This document shows, piece by piece, positions 1 to 10,885 of a DNA stretch of 64,000 bases. The notes beneath the pieces were generated by a model. The model saw only the letters and a list, made by a program, of their open reading frames with translations, did not search any database and was not told the origin of the DNA. Source of the stretch: Pleurodeles waltl (taxonomy: Eukaryota > Chordata > Amphibia > Caudata > Salamandridae); the NCBI RefSeq assembly GCF_031143425.1, contig NC_090447.1, positions 847,421,760-847,485,759 of the forward strand. The letters are read 5' to 3'. The translations under genes were made by a program, and so were the position numbers. Numbering within the stretch: position 1 is the stretch's first letter; each line of letters opens with the position of its first letter.

Positions 1-856
1 GCGGGGAATACCTAGCGCACTTAGGGCACTGCACTGAAGAATACAAAAAGTGATGGGTAGAATCCTTAAATTAATTTCGGCCATTGGCAATTACTCAAGG
101 GGGCATCCCAGTCCATCATAATTTTTCTCACCATGCCACCTCAGATAGGAATCAGCTATTTGGCAATCAGCCTTGATCCTGCTCCAATAGAAACAGTGTA
201 GTATGAGCTGCCAGGCATAGTCCCTCAGAACAAGAGCACAAGCAATGCCACACCCGATTTACCCTATTTGGACATCGCCAGTAAGTTGTGTTTTGATTGC
301 ACAGTGATCAGAAGGCCCATGTCTAAGATTTTCTGTTGCACTGAGCGTGTTGCACTGAGGAAAACATCTGTATAAATTAGTTTCACTGGTAATTACTCTG
401 TGTCACCAGTGGCAGCTGGTACCCCAAAAATCTGGCGGGGCAACCCACCAGAATCCCAAAGTCCACTGTAACCCAAAATTATAAATTTCCGACCCCTCCA
501 ACCTACTCCCACCCACCTGGAGCACCCCACAATTCGAACCCAAAAGCATGCAAAAAACTTTACTAGTCTCTAAATCATGCCAAAGTCACATTTAGAAACT
601 AGGCCCAAAACACTACTTCCCATACATCAACGGCTTGACCTGATTGTGCGCTGTCTGTAAGAAATGGTAACAGTCAGTTTCCGCCTGCTTACAAGCTTAC
701 CAGCAGGCTCTTTGTGTACACACCACAGTAGCATACAAGAACATTTTCACTATGCAAAAAGAAAGCACGTCCTGGAATGTCACTTATTTGTGTATTGACA
801 GTCAAAGGCACTCCCTGTTTCCCTCTAGTCATGCTTGTGCGCACTCCAGCATGTCA
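1..856. other. Unassigned non-coding leading segment
   Basis: No open reading frame here resembles a known protein, and stops are frequent in all frames. The only recognisable piece is a dispersed repeat at 121-241, listed separately. The rest is AT-rich unique-looking or old repeat DNA. Homology with the duplicated block begins only at about 857. Confidence 0.5.
121..241 (+). repeat. Dispersed repeat R1, copy 1 (partial)
   Basis: This stretch contains CACCATGCCACC, followed by a diverged CAATCAGCCTTGATCCTGCTCC and a GAGCTGCCAGG. The same order of words occurs at 18380-18548 and, inverted, at 60920-61190. The three copies are clearly related by eye but diverged. I see no convincing tRNA-like A and B boxes, so calling it a SINE would be a guess. 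Confidence 0.6.
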
Positions 857-1446
857 CAATGCATGCATTGCCCCACTTTGTAAATATGGCACAGCCTTTT
901 TGGCCTTTCAACGCCCCATTAGCGTCCAAAAAATTACACTAATGTGACATTAGAATGGCACTAGGGGCTCTTAAATAAGTCCCTATATTTTATATAGCTA
1001 ACGAGTAAATTGGTAAAGCCAGCCTTTACAAGTGCTTAAAAACACATGAATGTATGTGAAAGGGAAGCGATGGAGAGATGAGGGGCACATTTGCCGGGTG
1101 GTAGTGAGTGAAACTGAAGAGGAGGTCATGGGGTGGAGGGCGCCAAAATAAATTTTCGCACAGGGTGCCACCAGTCCTAAAGCCGGCCCTGGGGCATATT
1201 ACTACCTATTTTGCGCCAATACAAGTGATCAGGCAAGTCTTCAGTTACTCCGAGCACGAGCTGTCATCTTGTGAATTCTTAAGCCAGTCAGGAGTTTCTG
1301 TTTGCCCTCTCTGGCTTTGGGTGTGAGCAGATCGGTCCTCCATATGCATTTCCTCCTTAAATCAACACATTTTAAGATACCAAGGTTGCATGCTGAAGAT
1401 GTTATTTGCCCGAACATGCTGGGATATATAGTTCTAAATATACTTA

Positions 1447-1574
1447 GGCCCATATTTATACTTTTTCAGCGCCACATTTGCACTGCTTTTTGATGTAAAA
1501 GCGACGCAAACTTTGCACCACTTTTGCGTAAAAAAATGAACCAATGAGGCGCTAAAAAAGTATAACTATGGGCC
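1447..1574. mobile_element. Short MITE, GGCCCATATTTATAC family
   Basis: The element starts GGCCCATATTTATACTTTTT and ends with the near inverted complement (GTATAACTATGGGCC). It is flanked by TTA on both sides (1444-1446 and 1575-1577), a 3 bp TWA target duplication typical of PIF/Harbinger. At 128 bp it has no coding capacity, so it would depend on a transposase in trans. The orthologous copy in block B is at 20857-20986. Confidence 0.8.
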
Positions 1575-1958
1575 TTAGTATCACTACTGAGTGTTATTCC
1601 ATCACTGGCAGTGTTCGTTTGATGGCAACATTTTTTTAAAATTTAATACAGAGGCATTTAATTCATGATTCTTTGAACATGAATTAGTTGAATCTGTTGG
1701 ATCTCCCAATTCTGTGTGGGTTTGAAGCCAGGCATTGTGGGACCTGTAGTCGTCATATTCCTGGAAGTGTTTATATTCTCATAAGAAGTCTTACTAGAGT
1801 ACCTTAAATGGTCTAATGAATACTTAGTCAGTTTGACATTTACCCGATTTTATATCTTCAGACAGCTTGATAGAGTTGAGATGACATGGCAATATCTGTG
1901 TGATGACTCAACTGATTTGAATATAAAGATATTGCTGAGTTCTGACATCTCGTTTAGT

Positions 1959-2736
1959 TCATTCTAAGTTGTTCTTGAACATAGAATCATCTGAGCCATT
2001 AGTCTCAAAAGGGTTGATTGCATGTTGTTCTTCTTTATACCGTGCCAGAGGACCATCCGTCTTAAATCTGATGCATCGTGATCGTTCTCCATGAATTGAC
2101 CAATCAGGGGGCCAGTTAATAAATACAATACATTCTTGATTTGTTTTGTCCAGTCCTTCTCTTGATCTCTTGGTTGGGTTTGTCAACATATGCCTTACCA
2201 CATGGACACATAACACAGTAAAGTACATTCCTAATGTTGACGTTTTTAAATTCTGCATGCTTGACTGTAAATGTGTTTTGAGTTCTTCTTCCTCAATAGT
2301 ACGGGTACATGAACTACAGTTTCCACACCAATGAGAACTCCTCAATGGGAGGACTACAATGCGAGTTTTTTTATTTACAGGTGTTTTCCTTATAGCCCTG
2401 TTGGAGGAAACCAGGTTATCCCTAAGATTCCTGAATTTGATCAAACCCTGTTTTTGTAGAGAGTATCATAAGGGATACAGATTTTTTTCTCCATTTCCCT
2501 TTGATGCAAGTTTTGCAGCAACTTTGGTGTTGAACTCCCTTGCATCAAATGACGGTAAATCTGGGCTGAGATGTGCTTCAAAAAATAGGACTTGCCAACA
2601 GACAGCTAAAGCAATCAGTAACTGAGACTCAGAATGGCTTGTTCTTCCGAATTACATTTGAAGAAGCCAATGAGGGATAGCAGCCCAACAAACTGACTTC
2701 TCTTAATGTCAGGGGCAAGACATCCTGTTTGAAAAT
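1959..2736 (-). pseudogene. Penelope-like element relic: RT tail plus GIY-YIG region, copy A
   Basis: Minus-strand translation in shifting frames shows three Penelope hallmarks in order: a FRNLRDNLVSS motif; a Cys cluster (CGNCSSCTRTI) of the linker zinc-binding region; and a GIY-YIG-type segment. In block B that last segment reads CPCGKAYVDKTNQEIKRR in one frame. An open frame of 161 codons (2444-1959) overlaps the relic but changes frame before the GIY-YIG part, so it is not the ancestral reading. In the family, a reverse transcriptase is fused to a GIY-YIG endonuclease for target-primed insertion. Upstream RT motifs are missing: the LTR edge at 2737 cuts into the RT thumb region. It is broken and not expected to be functional. 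Confidence 0.7.
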
Positions 2737-3705
2737 TGTTAGAATGGGGTCTTTAGTTGGCAGAGGTATACACCCTTGTCCAAATAGGGACCACAATCCC
2801 AGTCAGAGTAAGTCCCAACACAATCCAAATTATCCTGCGTACACCTTCTAGTAGCTTGGCACTGAGCAGTCACGCTTAACTTAGAAGGCAATGTGTAAAG
2901 TATTTGTGCAATAAATCGTACATTATCACAGTGAAAACACCGCAAAAATACACCACACAGGTTTAGAAAAATGGATAATAATTACCTGAATAAAATAAGG
3001 TAAACATGACAAAGATCCAATAAGCACAAGTTGAAATATCACGTTTAAAAGGTTTAAAAAAGTCTCAATCCTTAGAAATCGATAGTTGTTTCTTTGTAAC
3101 ACACAATACCTGGGATGCGTCAAAAATAAGGATGCACGGAGACCGCAGAGGAGGAGAAGCGTAGAAAAATAAAGTGTTGCGTCAGATTTTCTGGAACTGC
3201 ACAGACGATGCGTTGTTCTTTACACACTGCAAGGGTATGCATCGTTTTTCCGGTGCTCAGTCTTGGTTCCTCACTGTGATGCTGGGTTTTTTTGACACCA
3301 AGGGACAATGCTTTGAAAATCCTTGATGTGCTGGTAGAAGGAGCAGGCGCTGCATCGATCTAGTAGGCAATGCATTGAATTTCGGCTGCAAGGCTGGATC
3401 TGCATCGAATTTCCAGTTGAGAAGTTGGTGCTGCGGTATTCTGGTCACCAGTGCAGCAATTTCTCAGCCACGATGCAGGCTTTGCGTCAAATTCTGCAGG
3501 CGTTGCATCAATTTTCGAAGCACAAGGAGTTTCTTTGAATAGGTGAAGTCTTTGTTGGCCCTGAGACTTCAGAAACAGGAGGCAAGCTCAATCCAAGCAC
3601 TTGGAGAGCACATCAGAGGGAAGGCAGAGACCTTCCAGCAGAGTCAGAGGCCAGCAGGGTAGCAGAGCAGCAGGGCAACAAGAAGGGCAGCAGTCCTTCT
3701 TAGCA
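2737..3705 (-). repeat. Truncated LTR of the Gmr1-like Ty3 element (copy A)
   Basis: Begins with TGTTAGAATGGGGTCT, as does the LTR at 22851, and stays alignable to it until about 3705, roughly half the LTR. It keeps the roughly 205 bp segment (about 3040-3260) that the LTR at 30767 has lost, so it groups with the 22851 LTR. Nothing of the internal gag-pol region follows. Confidence 0.8.
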
Positions 3706-4489
3706 CACCAAAGAATTTGTAGGGTAAATTGTCAGAAAGAGTTAATATATGCAGTAATCTCTCTGAAATTCAAACGCGGTGCGAGTAATATCACACCCAG
3801 TACAATACTGTACAATGCAGTATCAGGAGTTGCTGGGTGCTGTATTACTCTTCAAAATGCCAAGAATCACCTATTGGAGCCTAAAGAATAACTTAAATAC
3901 AGGTAGGTAAACTACAAACAAACTGCATTTTAAAAAGGAGCATTTGTCAAAAACAATAACATATATCTCAAATGTGCAGCAATCTTTTACACTCAACATT
4001 TGAGACTCGGGAATCAAGTAAGTACGTTGCCACACGTCCAGAAATAGGAGTCCATGAATGGCATTGCGTGTCACATAATAGTCAAAGTTGTTATTAATCA
4101 AGGGTAATAATGACCAAGACAAATAAGCAAATGCTCATCAAAAAGACTAATCATCCAATTGCTTCAGCAAGATAGTTAAACATATTATAGGAGCATCCTA
4201 TTGAGATCATAAACTGACATCGAGTATAGAGATTGCACATAATATGAGTATTAACCCAACAACAAATAGTAAACAGTGCATAGTGCTGTCAACCATCAGT
4301 ACTGTTTGTAAAAACCACAGTAATGTAAAAATGTTTATGAAAAAAGATTTCTGATTCTAAGTTGCAGTTCCAGTTGCAAGGTTTGGAGATATGAAGTAGG
4401 GTAATAAGTCTGTACTGTACGTTTGACTCAGGATTCAAGCCGAGGGCTATGGCAGAGTATTTTTGGAAAACCCAAAGACATAATAGATT
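3706..4489. other. Unassigned segment between truncated LTR and LINE-B
   Basis: AT-rich with no recognisable coding sequence. It contains the left arm of a 50 bp inverted repeat (4071-4120). The exact start of LINE-B was not found, so part of this stretch may belong to that element. Confidence 0.4.
4071..4120 (+). repeat. Inverted repeat arm, left of the LINE nest
   Basis: 50 bp containing GTTGTTATTAATCAAGG. The reverse complement of 17916-17965 matches it at 47 of 50 positions (counted by eye). The two arms lie 13.8 kb apart on either side of the LINE-B/LINE-A nest. Homology does not extend visibly beyond the 50 bp. Confidence 0.7.
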
Positions 4490-6015
4490 TCTTTTCAAGT
4501 GGGATTCATAGAATTCACAGAAGCTTCTGGTTCCGGCACAGCATGTCGGAGAGACGTGCAGGAGCCGTGGGACAGCAGTAAGCGGTGGGCTTGTGGAGTC
4601 CTCCCCTGGCAGAGGGGGCAGCCAGAAGGCCAAGCCGAGTGGCTCCAACCCACCCCAGCCCATGCCCCAACCACGCCAGGGGAGCCACGGAGATGTTTCC
4701 TGGGCGAAGCAGCTTCGCGGCCTGCCCGCCACCAGAGCCCTACAGTACCATCACCACAGCAGGAGCGGCAGCGGGCCCCTCTGCGGACCCCTGCGGAAGC
4801 ACCCCGATCGCAGGTGCTGCTTGCAAGGCGGGGCAAAGGGGTGAGGGTGAGGAGGGACAAGAGCTCCCTTTTCCCCTCATCCCGAGAGGGGGCACTACCA
4901 CAGGCACCAGGCACAAGAAACTCGCCCGCCCTACCTCCTCAACCTGGGAGATGTGACACGGGGGCCACCTGCTGTAGTCTGTGCTTGTGCTCGTGCCCAG
5001 AAGCATAAACTACAAGCAGGCAATCGCCAGCGGACCCCCGCACCAGAGAGAGGCAGGTGAGCTGCAGGCGGGGCAAAGAGCCCCCCTGCTCCCCTGCCAC
5101 CACCTCGCCTGTCCATCAGGCCTATTAGGTCTCCCTTTCAGGCCGACCTTGACTCTAAAACCTGCCCAATTGGACTGGCTTCAGCCCACATCGTGACCCT
5201 CCTAGGGTTGCTCGCTGCCCGTGGGGGGTTGTACAGGACTGGGCAGGTCTGGGCAGGAGCGACAACTGGAGGCGGTGTTGTCCCTTGGGTCCAGCCCCAG
5301 GAGTTCTAAAAGCCCCAAGAGGCATGAAGAGCCACAGCCACAGTACAATGTGTGTCAGGGTGCCTTTTCGGTGAGCGGCAGCAGCAGCAAGCAGGAGGAA
5401 TGTCGTCGTGGGACGGGGCACAAACGAACCATGGACACAACTCCATGCTACCAAGGAACAGAAAGTGGTAAGAGGTAATCCTGCTAACATGGTCGAGAGA
5501 CAGCATCGGAACAACCATACTATTCTACCACAGACCACCATAGGCTAGTGGAAATCACAGAATAGCAGGCACCTTGGCAAGCCTTCTTATTGGTCTCTAT
5601 ACCTGCTTGTCCCTCAATAACATAAGGAATAAAAGTGCCACAACAATTACAATTGATGCAGTTTCTGCAAGCCAGCAGTTGGAGGGCACCTGAGGGGAAG
5701 CTATCAGCATCTAAAAGACTCAGTGAGCACCTCCACTGCTTACCCGCCATCCCGCAGGCCAGCCCAAAACTACTCAGTTCTAAGGTAATAAGACTGACCG
5801 ACCAGGAAAGGAGCATGAGGTCAGGTAAAGCATGAAGCAACGTCACCAATCAACCTGTAAAACAAGCAAAGAGGAAAAGGAAATGAGAACTGGCTCTGGA
5901 TGAAGCAACAGCAACAGCAAAAAGAAGAGAGAGTAGCAACCTGGATCACCCCCTCCCATACAGGAGGCAGAACCTAACAAATGGAAAAGGCAGGGGCACT
6001 GAGCAAAATTCCAGC
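4490..6015 (+). promoter_or_regulatory. GC-rich leader of LINE-B (likely 5'UTR/internal promoter)
   Basis: About 4500-5500 is markedly richer in G+C than its surroundings and is open in several frames on both strands, as expected of GC-rich non-coding DNA. Its position just upstream of the ORF1 relic, on the same strand, fits a LINE 5'UTR with internal promoter activity. That role is inferred from position and composition only. Confidence 0.45.
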
Positions 6016-8178
6016 ATGAAAGAAACGAACTGGGGAGAGCCAGACTTCTGGAAAATTGGGACCTCTCTAGAGAGGGCACCAGGCTCCACTGCTTCACTCA
6101 ATCAACGTAAGATAACTGACTACTTCACTGCTGTAAGAACCCATGCTGCCGGAAGAAGGATTGAATTGTTGGCTCCAATCCAACCAAACTCAGGGGAAGA
6201 CACATCACCCATTCACTACTTGCAAAATCAAGGAATCGCTGAAAAGAAAACCAGAGTGAATCTGCCCACTCCCCCTCCCCTATCTCCAACAGTAGTGATT
6301 ATGAGAAAGCAGCCTACCAAAGTAGGCACACCGAGCACAGCCCAGGAAGATGAGGTAGCCTCTACTCCCGCAACAGGAGCCCCCCATATTCTCAGCCAAG
6401 ACAAAATCTTAAGGAACAACCACTCAGGTCCCACCAAGTACCACTGGACATCAAGCCCATCTAAGCTACCCATTCTGAACTCAGAGATGGTAGCAATCGC
6501 GGAAAACCTGGAACAAGATTCCCAGGAAGATGGCCTATTTTGTCAAAGCCACAAACTCCACTCCTTTCCGATGTACGATTGTGAAAGCAAGGAACAGGAG
6601 CTCTGGGTTTCGGAATCAGGTTTTTCCAAATAGAACATCAAAGGTAGAAATATTGATAGCCTTGCAGAAAGACCCCTATAAAGCAAACACAACTGAAGGA
6701 GCATCAAGCCGCGACCAAGAGCCCAACTCACAGACACAACCCCGGTGGTAACCAGGGCAGACGAAATGTGGGCTGCAATCCTGAACTCAATGCAAGCAAT
6801 GGTAATGGCGCTGCAGTTCCACTCAAATAAAATGGACATCTAAGTTGACTTGCTAAATACAATGGCACTGTTTGTTTCTGGAATAGGCACCAAGCTGAAA
6901 AAACTAAGGCCCATATTTATTCTTTTTTAGCGGCACATTTGCATAATTTATGGATGCAAAAGTGGCACAAACTTACAAAATACAACAGTATTTTGTAAGT
7001 TTGTGCCACTTTTGTGTCAACTATGGGCCTAAATGCTTTGAAAAAAGGGCGCAAGCAAATCACTCTAATGACTTTACTATCTGCTCCTGCAAGGAGGTGG
7101 TAGATAAAATATCTCAACTGCCTCAAATCCTAGAAGGAATACTAAAAGAAATTTGCTCCTCCCGGAAGGATGAACACACATAAATCAACCCTCTTGCTAC
7201 CATGCTAACATCTGCACGCTTACGCAGAAACAAGAGGAGATGCCCCATTCCCCTCTAATGCCCGCCTCGTCGACCACAAGTGAGAAAATAACTTTGGCTG
7301 AAAGTCACACCTCAGCAAGCCTCAGTATGGAATCCTTGGAGAATCATTTTCCGTTACAAGCCACCAACAAGTCAGGGAACCCTGAGAAACCCACAACCCG
7401 GGCTTTATCGAAAAGAGAACGAAAGTGGGCAAGAAAAAGAAGGAAGTCCGCACAATCCCACCAACTAACTATTATAAAAGCCACCAAAATCAGCCCAAAT
7501 GAACCAAGCAAGGACCACACGGCATCAAGTGGAAGGTATAACAGAGTCATCACTGTCCATGCAAGTACAAGTACCAACATAATAGCAGACGTAAAAACCC
7601 TCCCTGATTTAGCAGGCACCGCTCAGTTAACAAGGTCACCTTTGAGGCTACCCGCAGCAGCTAGCATATCTACGGACATAAGAAAAAGCCCCTTAAGGGG
7701 TCAGCAGAGTATAAAGCTAAAATCCACTATGCCTTGCCAGGTTAGCCAACTATCACTGGTTAATTTAAGCAGCAAGAGCAACAAACTTGGTACTAGACAG
7801 TGTTAAGGTGGCTACAAGGAACAAAACAGGCATGCAGAGCAAAACCAGTCCTTTCAAACAGGTACGAATACTTACGAACCTATCCACCAGCTGCTCTGGA
7901 TTCCAGAATTCACCTCAAGGTCCCCCACAGATGTTATTAATCGCTCTACTATTTTAAGACTCATAAAAGCACTACCGGACCTACAGCATGTAGCCTCCGA
8001 TGACATTGCTGCAATAAAATGTATTCAAGCAAGAGGCAACCAACATACAGACCCAACACTCACTATCTTCTCAGCATCGGACATCCCCAAACAGATTAAG
8101 GAGAGGAAGGACCTATTGAAATTCTGGGGTATTGAGGTGGTCATCTACAAAGGAGAGCGATATCCAACCCGCTACTAG
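6016..8178 (+). pseudogene. LINE-B ORF1 relic
   Basis: Readable in pieces: 205 codons from 6016, 188 codons from 7240, and a last piece ending at the stop at 8176-8178 (VVIYKGERYPTRY). The first part is Ser/Thr/Pro-rich and the second basic (SKRERKWARKRRKSAQ), as expected of a nucleic-acid-binding ORF1 protein. The last piece (readable from about 7900; SDDIAAIKCIQARG) could be the tail of an RRM-like fold, but the resemblance is weak. A 122 bp MITE is inserted at 6908-7029, and frame changes separate the pieces. ORF1 proteins normally coat the element RNA. I cannot assign a specific family. Confidence 0.55.
6908..7029. mobile_element. Short MITE inside LINE-B ORF1
   Basis: Starts GGCCCATATTTATTC and ends with ...ACTATGGGCC. 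TAA flanks it on both sides (6905-6907 and 7030-7032). The interior is an inverted repeat around AAAATACAACAGTATTTT with arms reading CACAAACTTAC and GTAAGTTTGTG. It belongs to the same family as the elements at 1447, 20857 and 52739, and it inserted after LINE-B. Confidence 0.85.
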
Positions 8179-8212
8179 GCTCGCAACACCTGGAAAAACC
8201 TAAAGGCACATG

Positions 8213-8228
8213 GTCAGTCAGTCAGTCA
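8213..8228 (-). repeat. (TGAC)4 3' tail of LINE-A
   Basis: Four perfect GTCA units on the plus strand (TGAC on the element strand) mark the 3' end of LINE-A, a few bases beyond its AATAAAG. Short simple-repeat tails instead of poly(A) are common in several APE LINE clades, such as CR1, L2 and I. They separate this element from L1. Confidence 0.8.
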
Positions 8229-8446
8229 AAATAACTTTATTCGGCGGTTAGCCACAAAAGTAAACATGCATACATAAAGATCATCATAAAATACAGTACT
8301 TATGACATTCATTAAAAATAAGTCTATTAAATCTAAATTTACCACCCAAGCTTACTAAAACAGTAAAAAATAAGTACTTATAAAAACATATATAACAATG
8401 AGACAATATAGTAAAAGGACAATGCCTAATTTCTCTTAATAAATGA

Positions 8447-10885
8447 TCACATTACCAATTCATATCGATTTCTAATAGTGATAGCGGATTTAATAAAACT
8501 AAGAATAGAAATACAAATTTGTTTGGTTGAGAGGCTTTGAATGCCAATCAATCCTTCTTTGTAGGAAGAAGTGTGCAAATTACGCAAAATGGGTAATAAA
8601 AAGGATTTCCTGGGAACCGAGTAAAGTTTACAAAATAAGATAAAGTGGCAAGTACTTTGTTTTGAAAAGTTATCACAAGGGCATGGAGGTAATGTTTTTT
8701 CCCACACACATTTTATCGGAAACGCCACTCTAAAATGGATCAGATTAAATCTAAAAGATACGAGTAAAGAATATAAAGAAGGGGTCGGGAACCAAACAAA
8801 ATAAGGTTCTAACAAGTCTGATGATAAAATTTGTGTATATGAATTAAAAGAGCTCAGTTTCTCTGCCATTTGGTATCTAAGATTCATGACATACTCTTTA
8901 TGTCTAAGTTTAACAATTTCTTTCGCATTAGCTGGCATGAGCTCTGGTTTAAAATACATAAACTCTAAATCCAAGTTTCGGAAGCCATTGTGAACAAAGT
9001 TTAGCCATGGAATTTTGTTACAGTTTGATAATAACAAACAATCTTTTACACAATCTTGTGTTAAAGAAGCCGCCGGATTTGACCATACTTTTATCCATAG
9101 CAAAAGTGGGGCAATATCTATCAGATCTGTAATATAGCGGATTCCTAATTCCTCATGGCATAAAATGTTCGCTATGTTCTTAGGTACCATAAGTAGCCGA
9201 TGAAGGAATTTATTCTCTGCAAGCTGCAAAGTGTTTGGACTAATATATCCCCAAAGGCCACCCCCATAGATTGCCGCCGAAACACATTTAGAGTTGTAGA
9301 GCGTGAGAATCTGATGGACCGGTCTATGCCCTAATCTACGGGCAAAGTGAAAGATTGCCTCAACATTTCTTACCAATTGTTGAAGCTTAAAATTCAAATG
9401 GAATTTCCAAGACAGAGTGGAACTTAAATACAGACCTAGATAGCAAAAGTCTTTTACCTTTGTCAGGGTATTCCCCCCCATTCTAAAACATCTGGTACGA
9501 GTATTTTTAGGGCCGCAGGTCATAACATGTGATTTTTTAAAATTGACTTTCAAATCCAGCTCTCGTGTGTGTGTTAAAAAAAGATCCAAGAGAGTCTGTA
9601 GACCGTTGGCCGTGCGGGCGATTAAAACAGCATCATCGGCATATAATAAAATTGGCAATTGTCTAAAACTCATCCTTGGGAGATCCTTACCATTTTGGAC
9701 CAAACAGTTGTGCAAGCCATTTATGTACAATAAAAACAGGAAAGGTGCCAGTGTACATCCCTGTCTGACACCTCGAGTGGAAGCAAGGGGATGGGACCTT
9801 TCACCGTGTTGACCAAACTGGATTAAAATATGGAGGTCAGAGTATAAGCGTTTGATCAAAATTAGCAAATCTTGCTCAATCCCCATTTTATCCATCATAA
9901 CCCACAATTTTGCTCTATTTACCATATCAAATGCACTAGACAGGTCTATGAATGCTAAATGGATAGGTTCCCTTTTGGCAATTACATATTTACTGAGGAT
10001 AAGATGTAAATTTAAGACCTGGTCCACTGTACCTAATCCAGGCCTAAACCCATATTGAGTTGGCGATAAAATGTTTGACCTTACAACCCAATCCTCAAGC
10101 CGGGTCAGGATGACACTCCCCAGAATCTTTGCAGTAGAGTCTATTAAAGAAATAGGTCTATAACAGAAGGGGTCAAGCCTGTTACCCTTTTTGAAAATTG
10201 GAACGATAACTGCCGTTAGCCATGAAGAGGGAATAGCGCTTTGAATAGCACTGTTCAGAACGTTTGTGATTAGTGGAACCCACAGATCAGGTAGAGATTT
10301 AAATAGATCAACCGGTATCCCATCAGGGCCAGGGGCTTTCCTTAGTTTCATTTTAGTTATTGCTGCACTAATCTCGTGTGCCTCAAGTAAGATGGTGCTC
10401 TTAGCTGGATTTGGAGTAGCCAAACGTGGGAGGCCACATCCCTCCCCTCCGTCATTGGGATTATCTGCCGATTGAAATACAGATGAAAAATGGTCTACCC
10501 AAACCCCCTCTGGTATCAAACAGTCATCTTCCCTGTTTTCCTTTCCTGAGAAATATGGGTGATTAACCACCTTCCAAAATTGAGAGGGATCCCGTAGTTC
10601 TGTCGCTGCCATAAGGTCTTCCCAAGCGCTAGTACGTACTTCATTCTTTCTTTCTTCTAGGACTGATTTATATCGGCCCCTGGCCTGCTTAATTAAATCC
10701 TGATTACGTGGAATGGTTTTGATCAATAACTTTAGATCTCTATGGGCAGCCGTACAGGCAGAGTTAAACCACAGTTGAGGTTTTGCACCTTTGGGATGTT
10801 GGGCACACAACAATGCCTGAGAAATAGCACAACTTAAAGATTCAAAGGCATTAATAAGGTGGAATGGGGTGGGTTGCAGGGACAA
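8447..10885 (-). CDS. LINE-A ORF2, reverse transcriptase part
   Basis: 812 codons open from 10885. In order the protein has APGPDGIPVDLFK (RT finger); FIDLSSAFDMVN (first catalytic Asp region); GVRQGCTLAPFLFLLYINGL; LLYADDAVLIA (catalytic YADD); LKVNFKKSHVMT; a YLGLYLSSTLSW primer-grip region; and near the C terminus a CCHC-like CPCDN...CHFILFC. Its role is to reverse-transcribe the element RNA at nicked target DNA. The ATG at 10885 is not a true start: the frame is the continuation of the endonuclease ORF after a single frameshift at about 10851-10885. There is no RNase H domain that I can see. The catalytic motifs are intact. Confidence 0.9.
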   Translation of the reverse strand: MSLQPTPFHLINAFESLSCAISQALLCAQHPKGAKPQLWFNSACTAAHRDLKLLIKTIPRNQDLIKQARGRYKSVLEERKNEVRTSAWEDLMAATELRDPSQFWKVVNHPYFSGKENREDDCLIPEGVWVDHFSSVFQSADNPNDGGEGCGLPRLATPNPAKSTILLEAHEISAAITKMKLRKAPGPDGIPVDLFKSLPDLWVPLITNVLNSAIQSAIPSSWLTAVIVPIFKKGNRLDPFCYRPISLIDSTAKILGSVILTRLEDWVVRSNILSPTQYGFRPGLGTVDQVLNLHLILSKYVIAKREPIHLAFIDLSSAFDMVNRAKLWVMMDKMGIEQDLLILIKRLYSDLHILIQFGQHGERSHPLASTRGVRQGCTLAPFLFLLYINGLHNCLVQNGKDLPRMSFRQLPILLYADDAVLIARTANGLQTLLDLFLTHTRELDLKVNFKKSHVMTCGPKNTRTRCFRMGGNTLTKVKDFCYLGLYLSSTLSWKFHLNFKLQQLVRNVEAIFHFARRLGHRPVHQILTLYNSKCVSAAIYGGGLWGYISPNTLQLAENKFLHRLLMVPKNIANILCHEELGIRYITDLIDIAPLLLWIKVWSNPAASLTQDCVKDCLLLSNCNKIPWLNFVHNGFRNLDLEFMYFKPELMPANAKEIVKLRHKEYVMNLRYQMAEKLSSFNSYTQILSSDLLEPYFVWFPTPSLYSLLVSFRFNLIHFRVAFPIKCVWEKTLPPCPCDNFSKQSTCHFILFCKLYSVPRKSFLLPILRNLHTSSYKEGLIGIQSLSTKQICISILSFIKSAITIRNRYELVM

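Larger units (their letters stand above)
857..3705. repeat. Duplicated block, copy A
   Basis: Colinear with 20179-23808 in the same orientation. Shared landmarks in order are: the GCATGCATTGCCCCACTTTG segment, a conserved stretch around 1040-1195, a short MITE at the same place (1447 here, 20857 there), a Penelope-like relic, and the same LTR edge (2737 here, 22851 there) after the same flanking bases GAAAAT. Copy A lacks the 690 bp insertion found in copy B and about 100 bp near 20720-20830. Homology stops inside the LTR at about 3705. Sharing of several independent insertions argues for duplication of a compound segment, not for separate insertions. Confidence 0.8.

Noticed and set aside
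1959..2444. 161-codon ORF as a host protein
   Set aside because: Its meaningful parts in other frames match Penelope features, and the copy in block B carries a stop and many replacement changes.
4289..5541. Many overlapping frames of 60-170 codons in a GC-rich stretch as genes
   Set aside because: Frames open on both strands at once, Pro/Ala/Arg-rich, with no domain; GC-rich non-coding DNA gives this. The place fits a LINE leader.
8180..8240. Target-site duplication for LINE-A
   Set aside because: I compared the left flank (ending in GGCACATG) with 13680-13870 and found no matching run.
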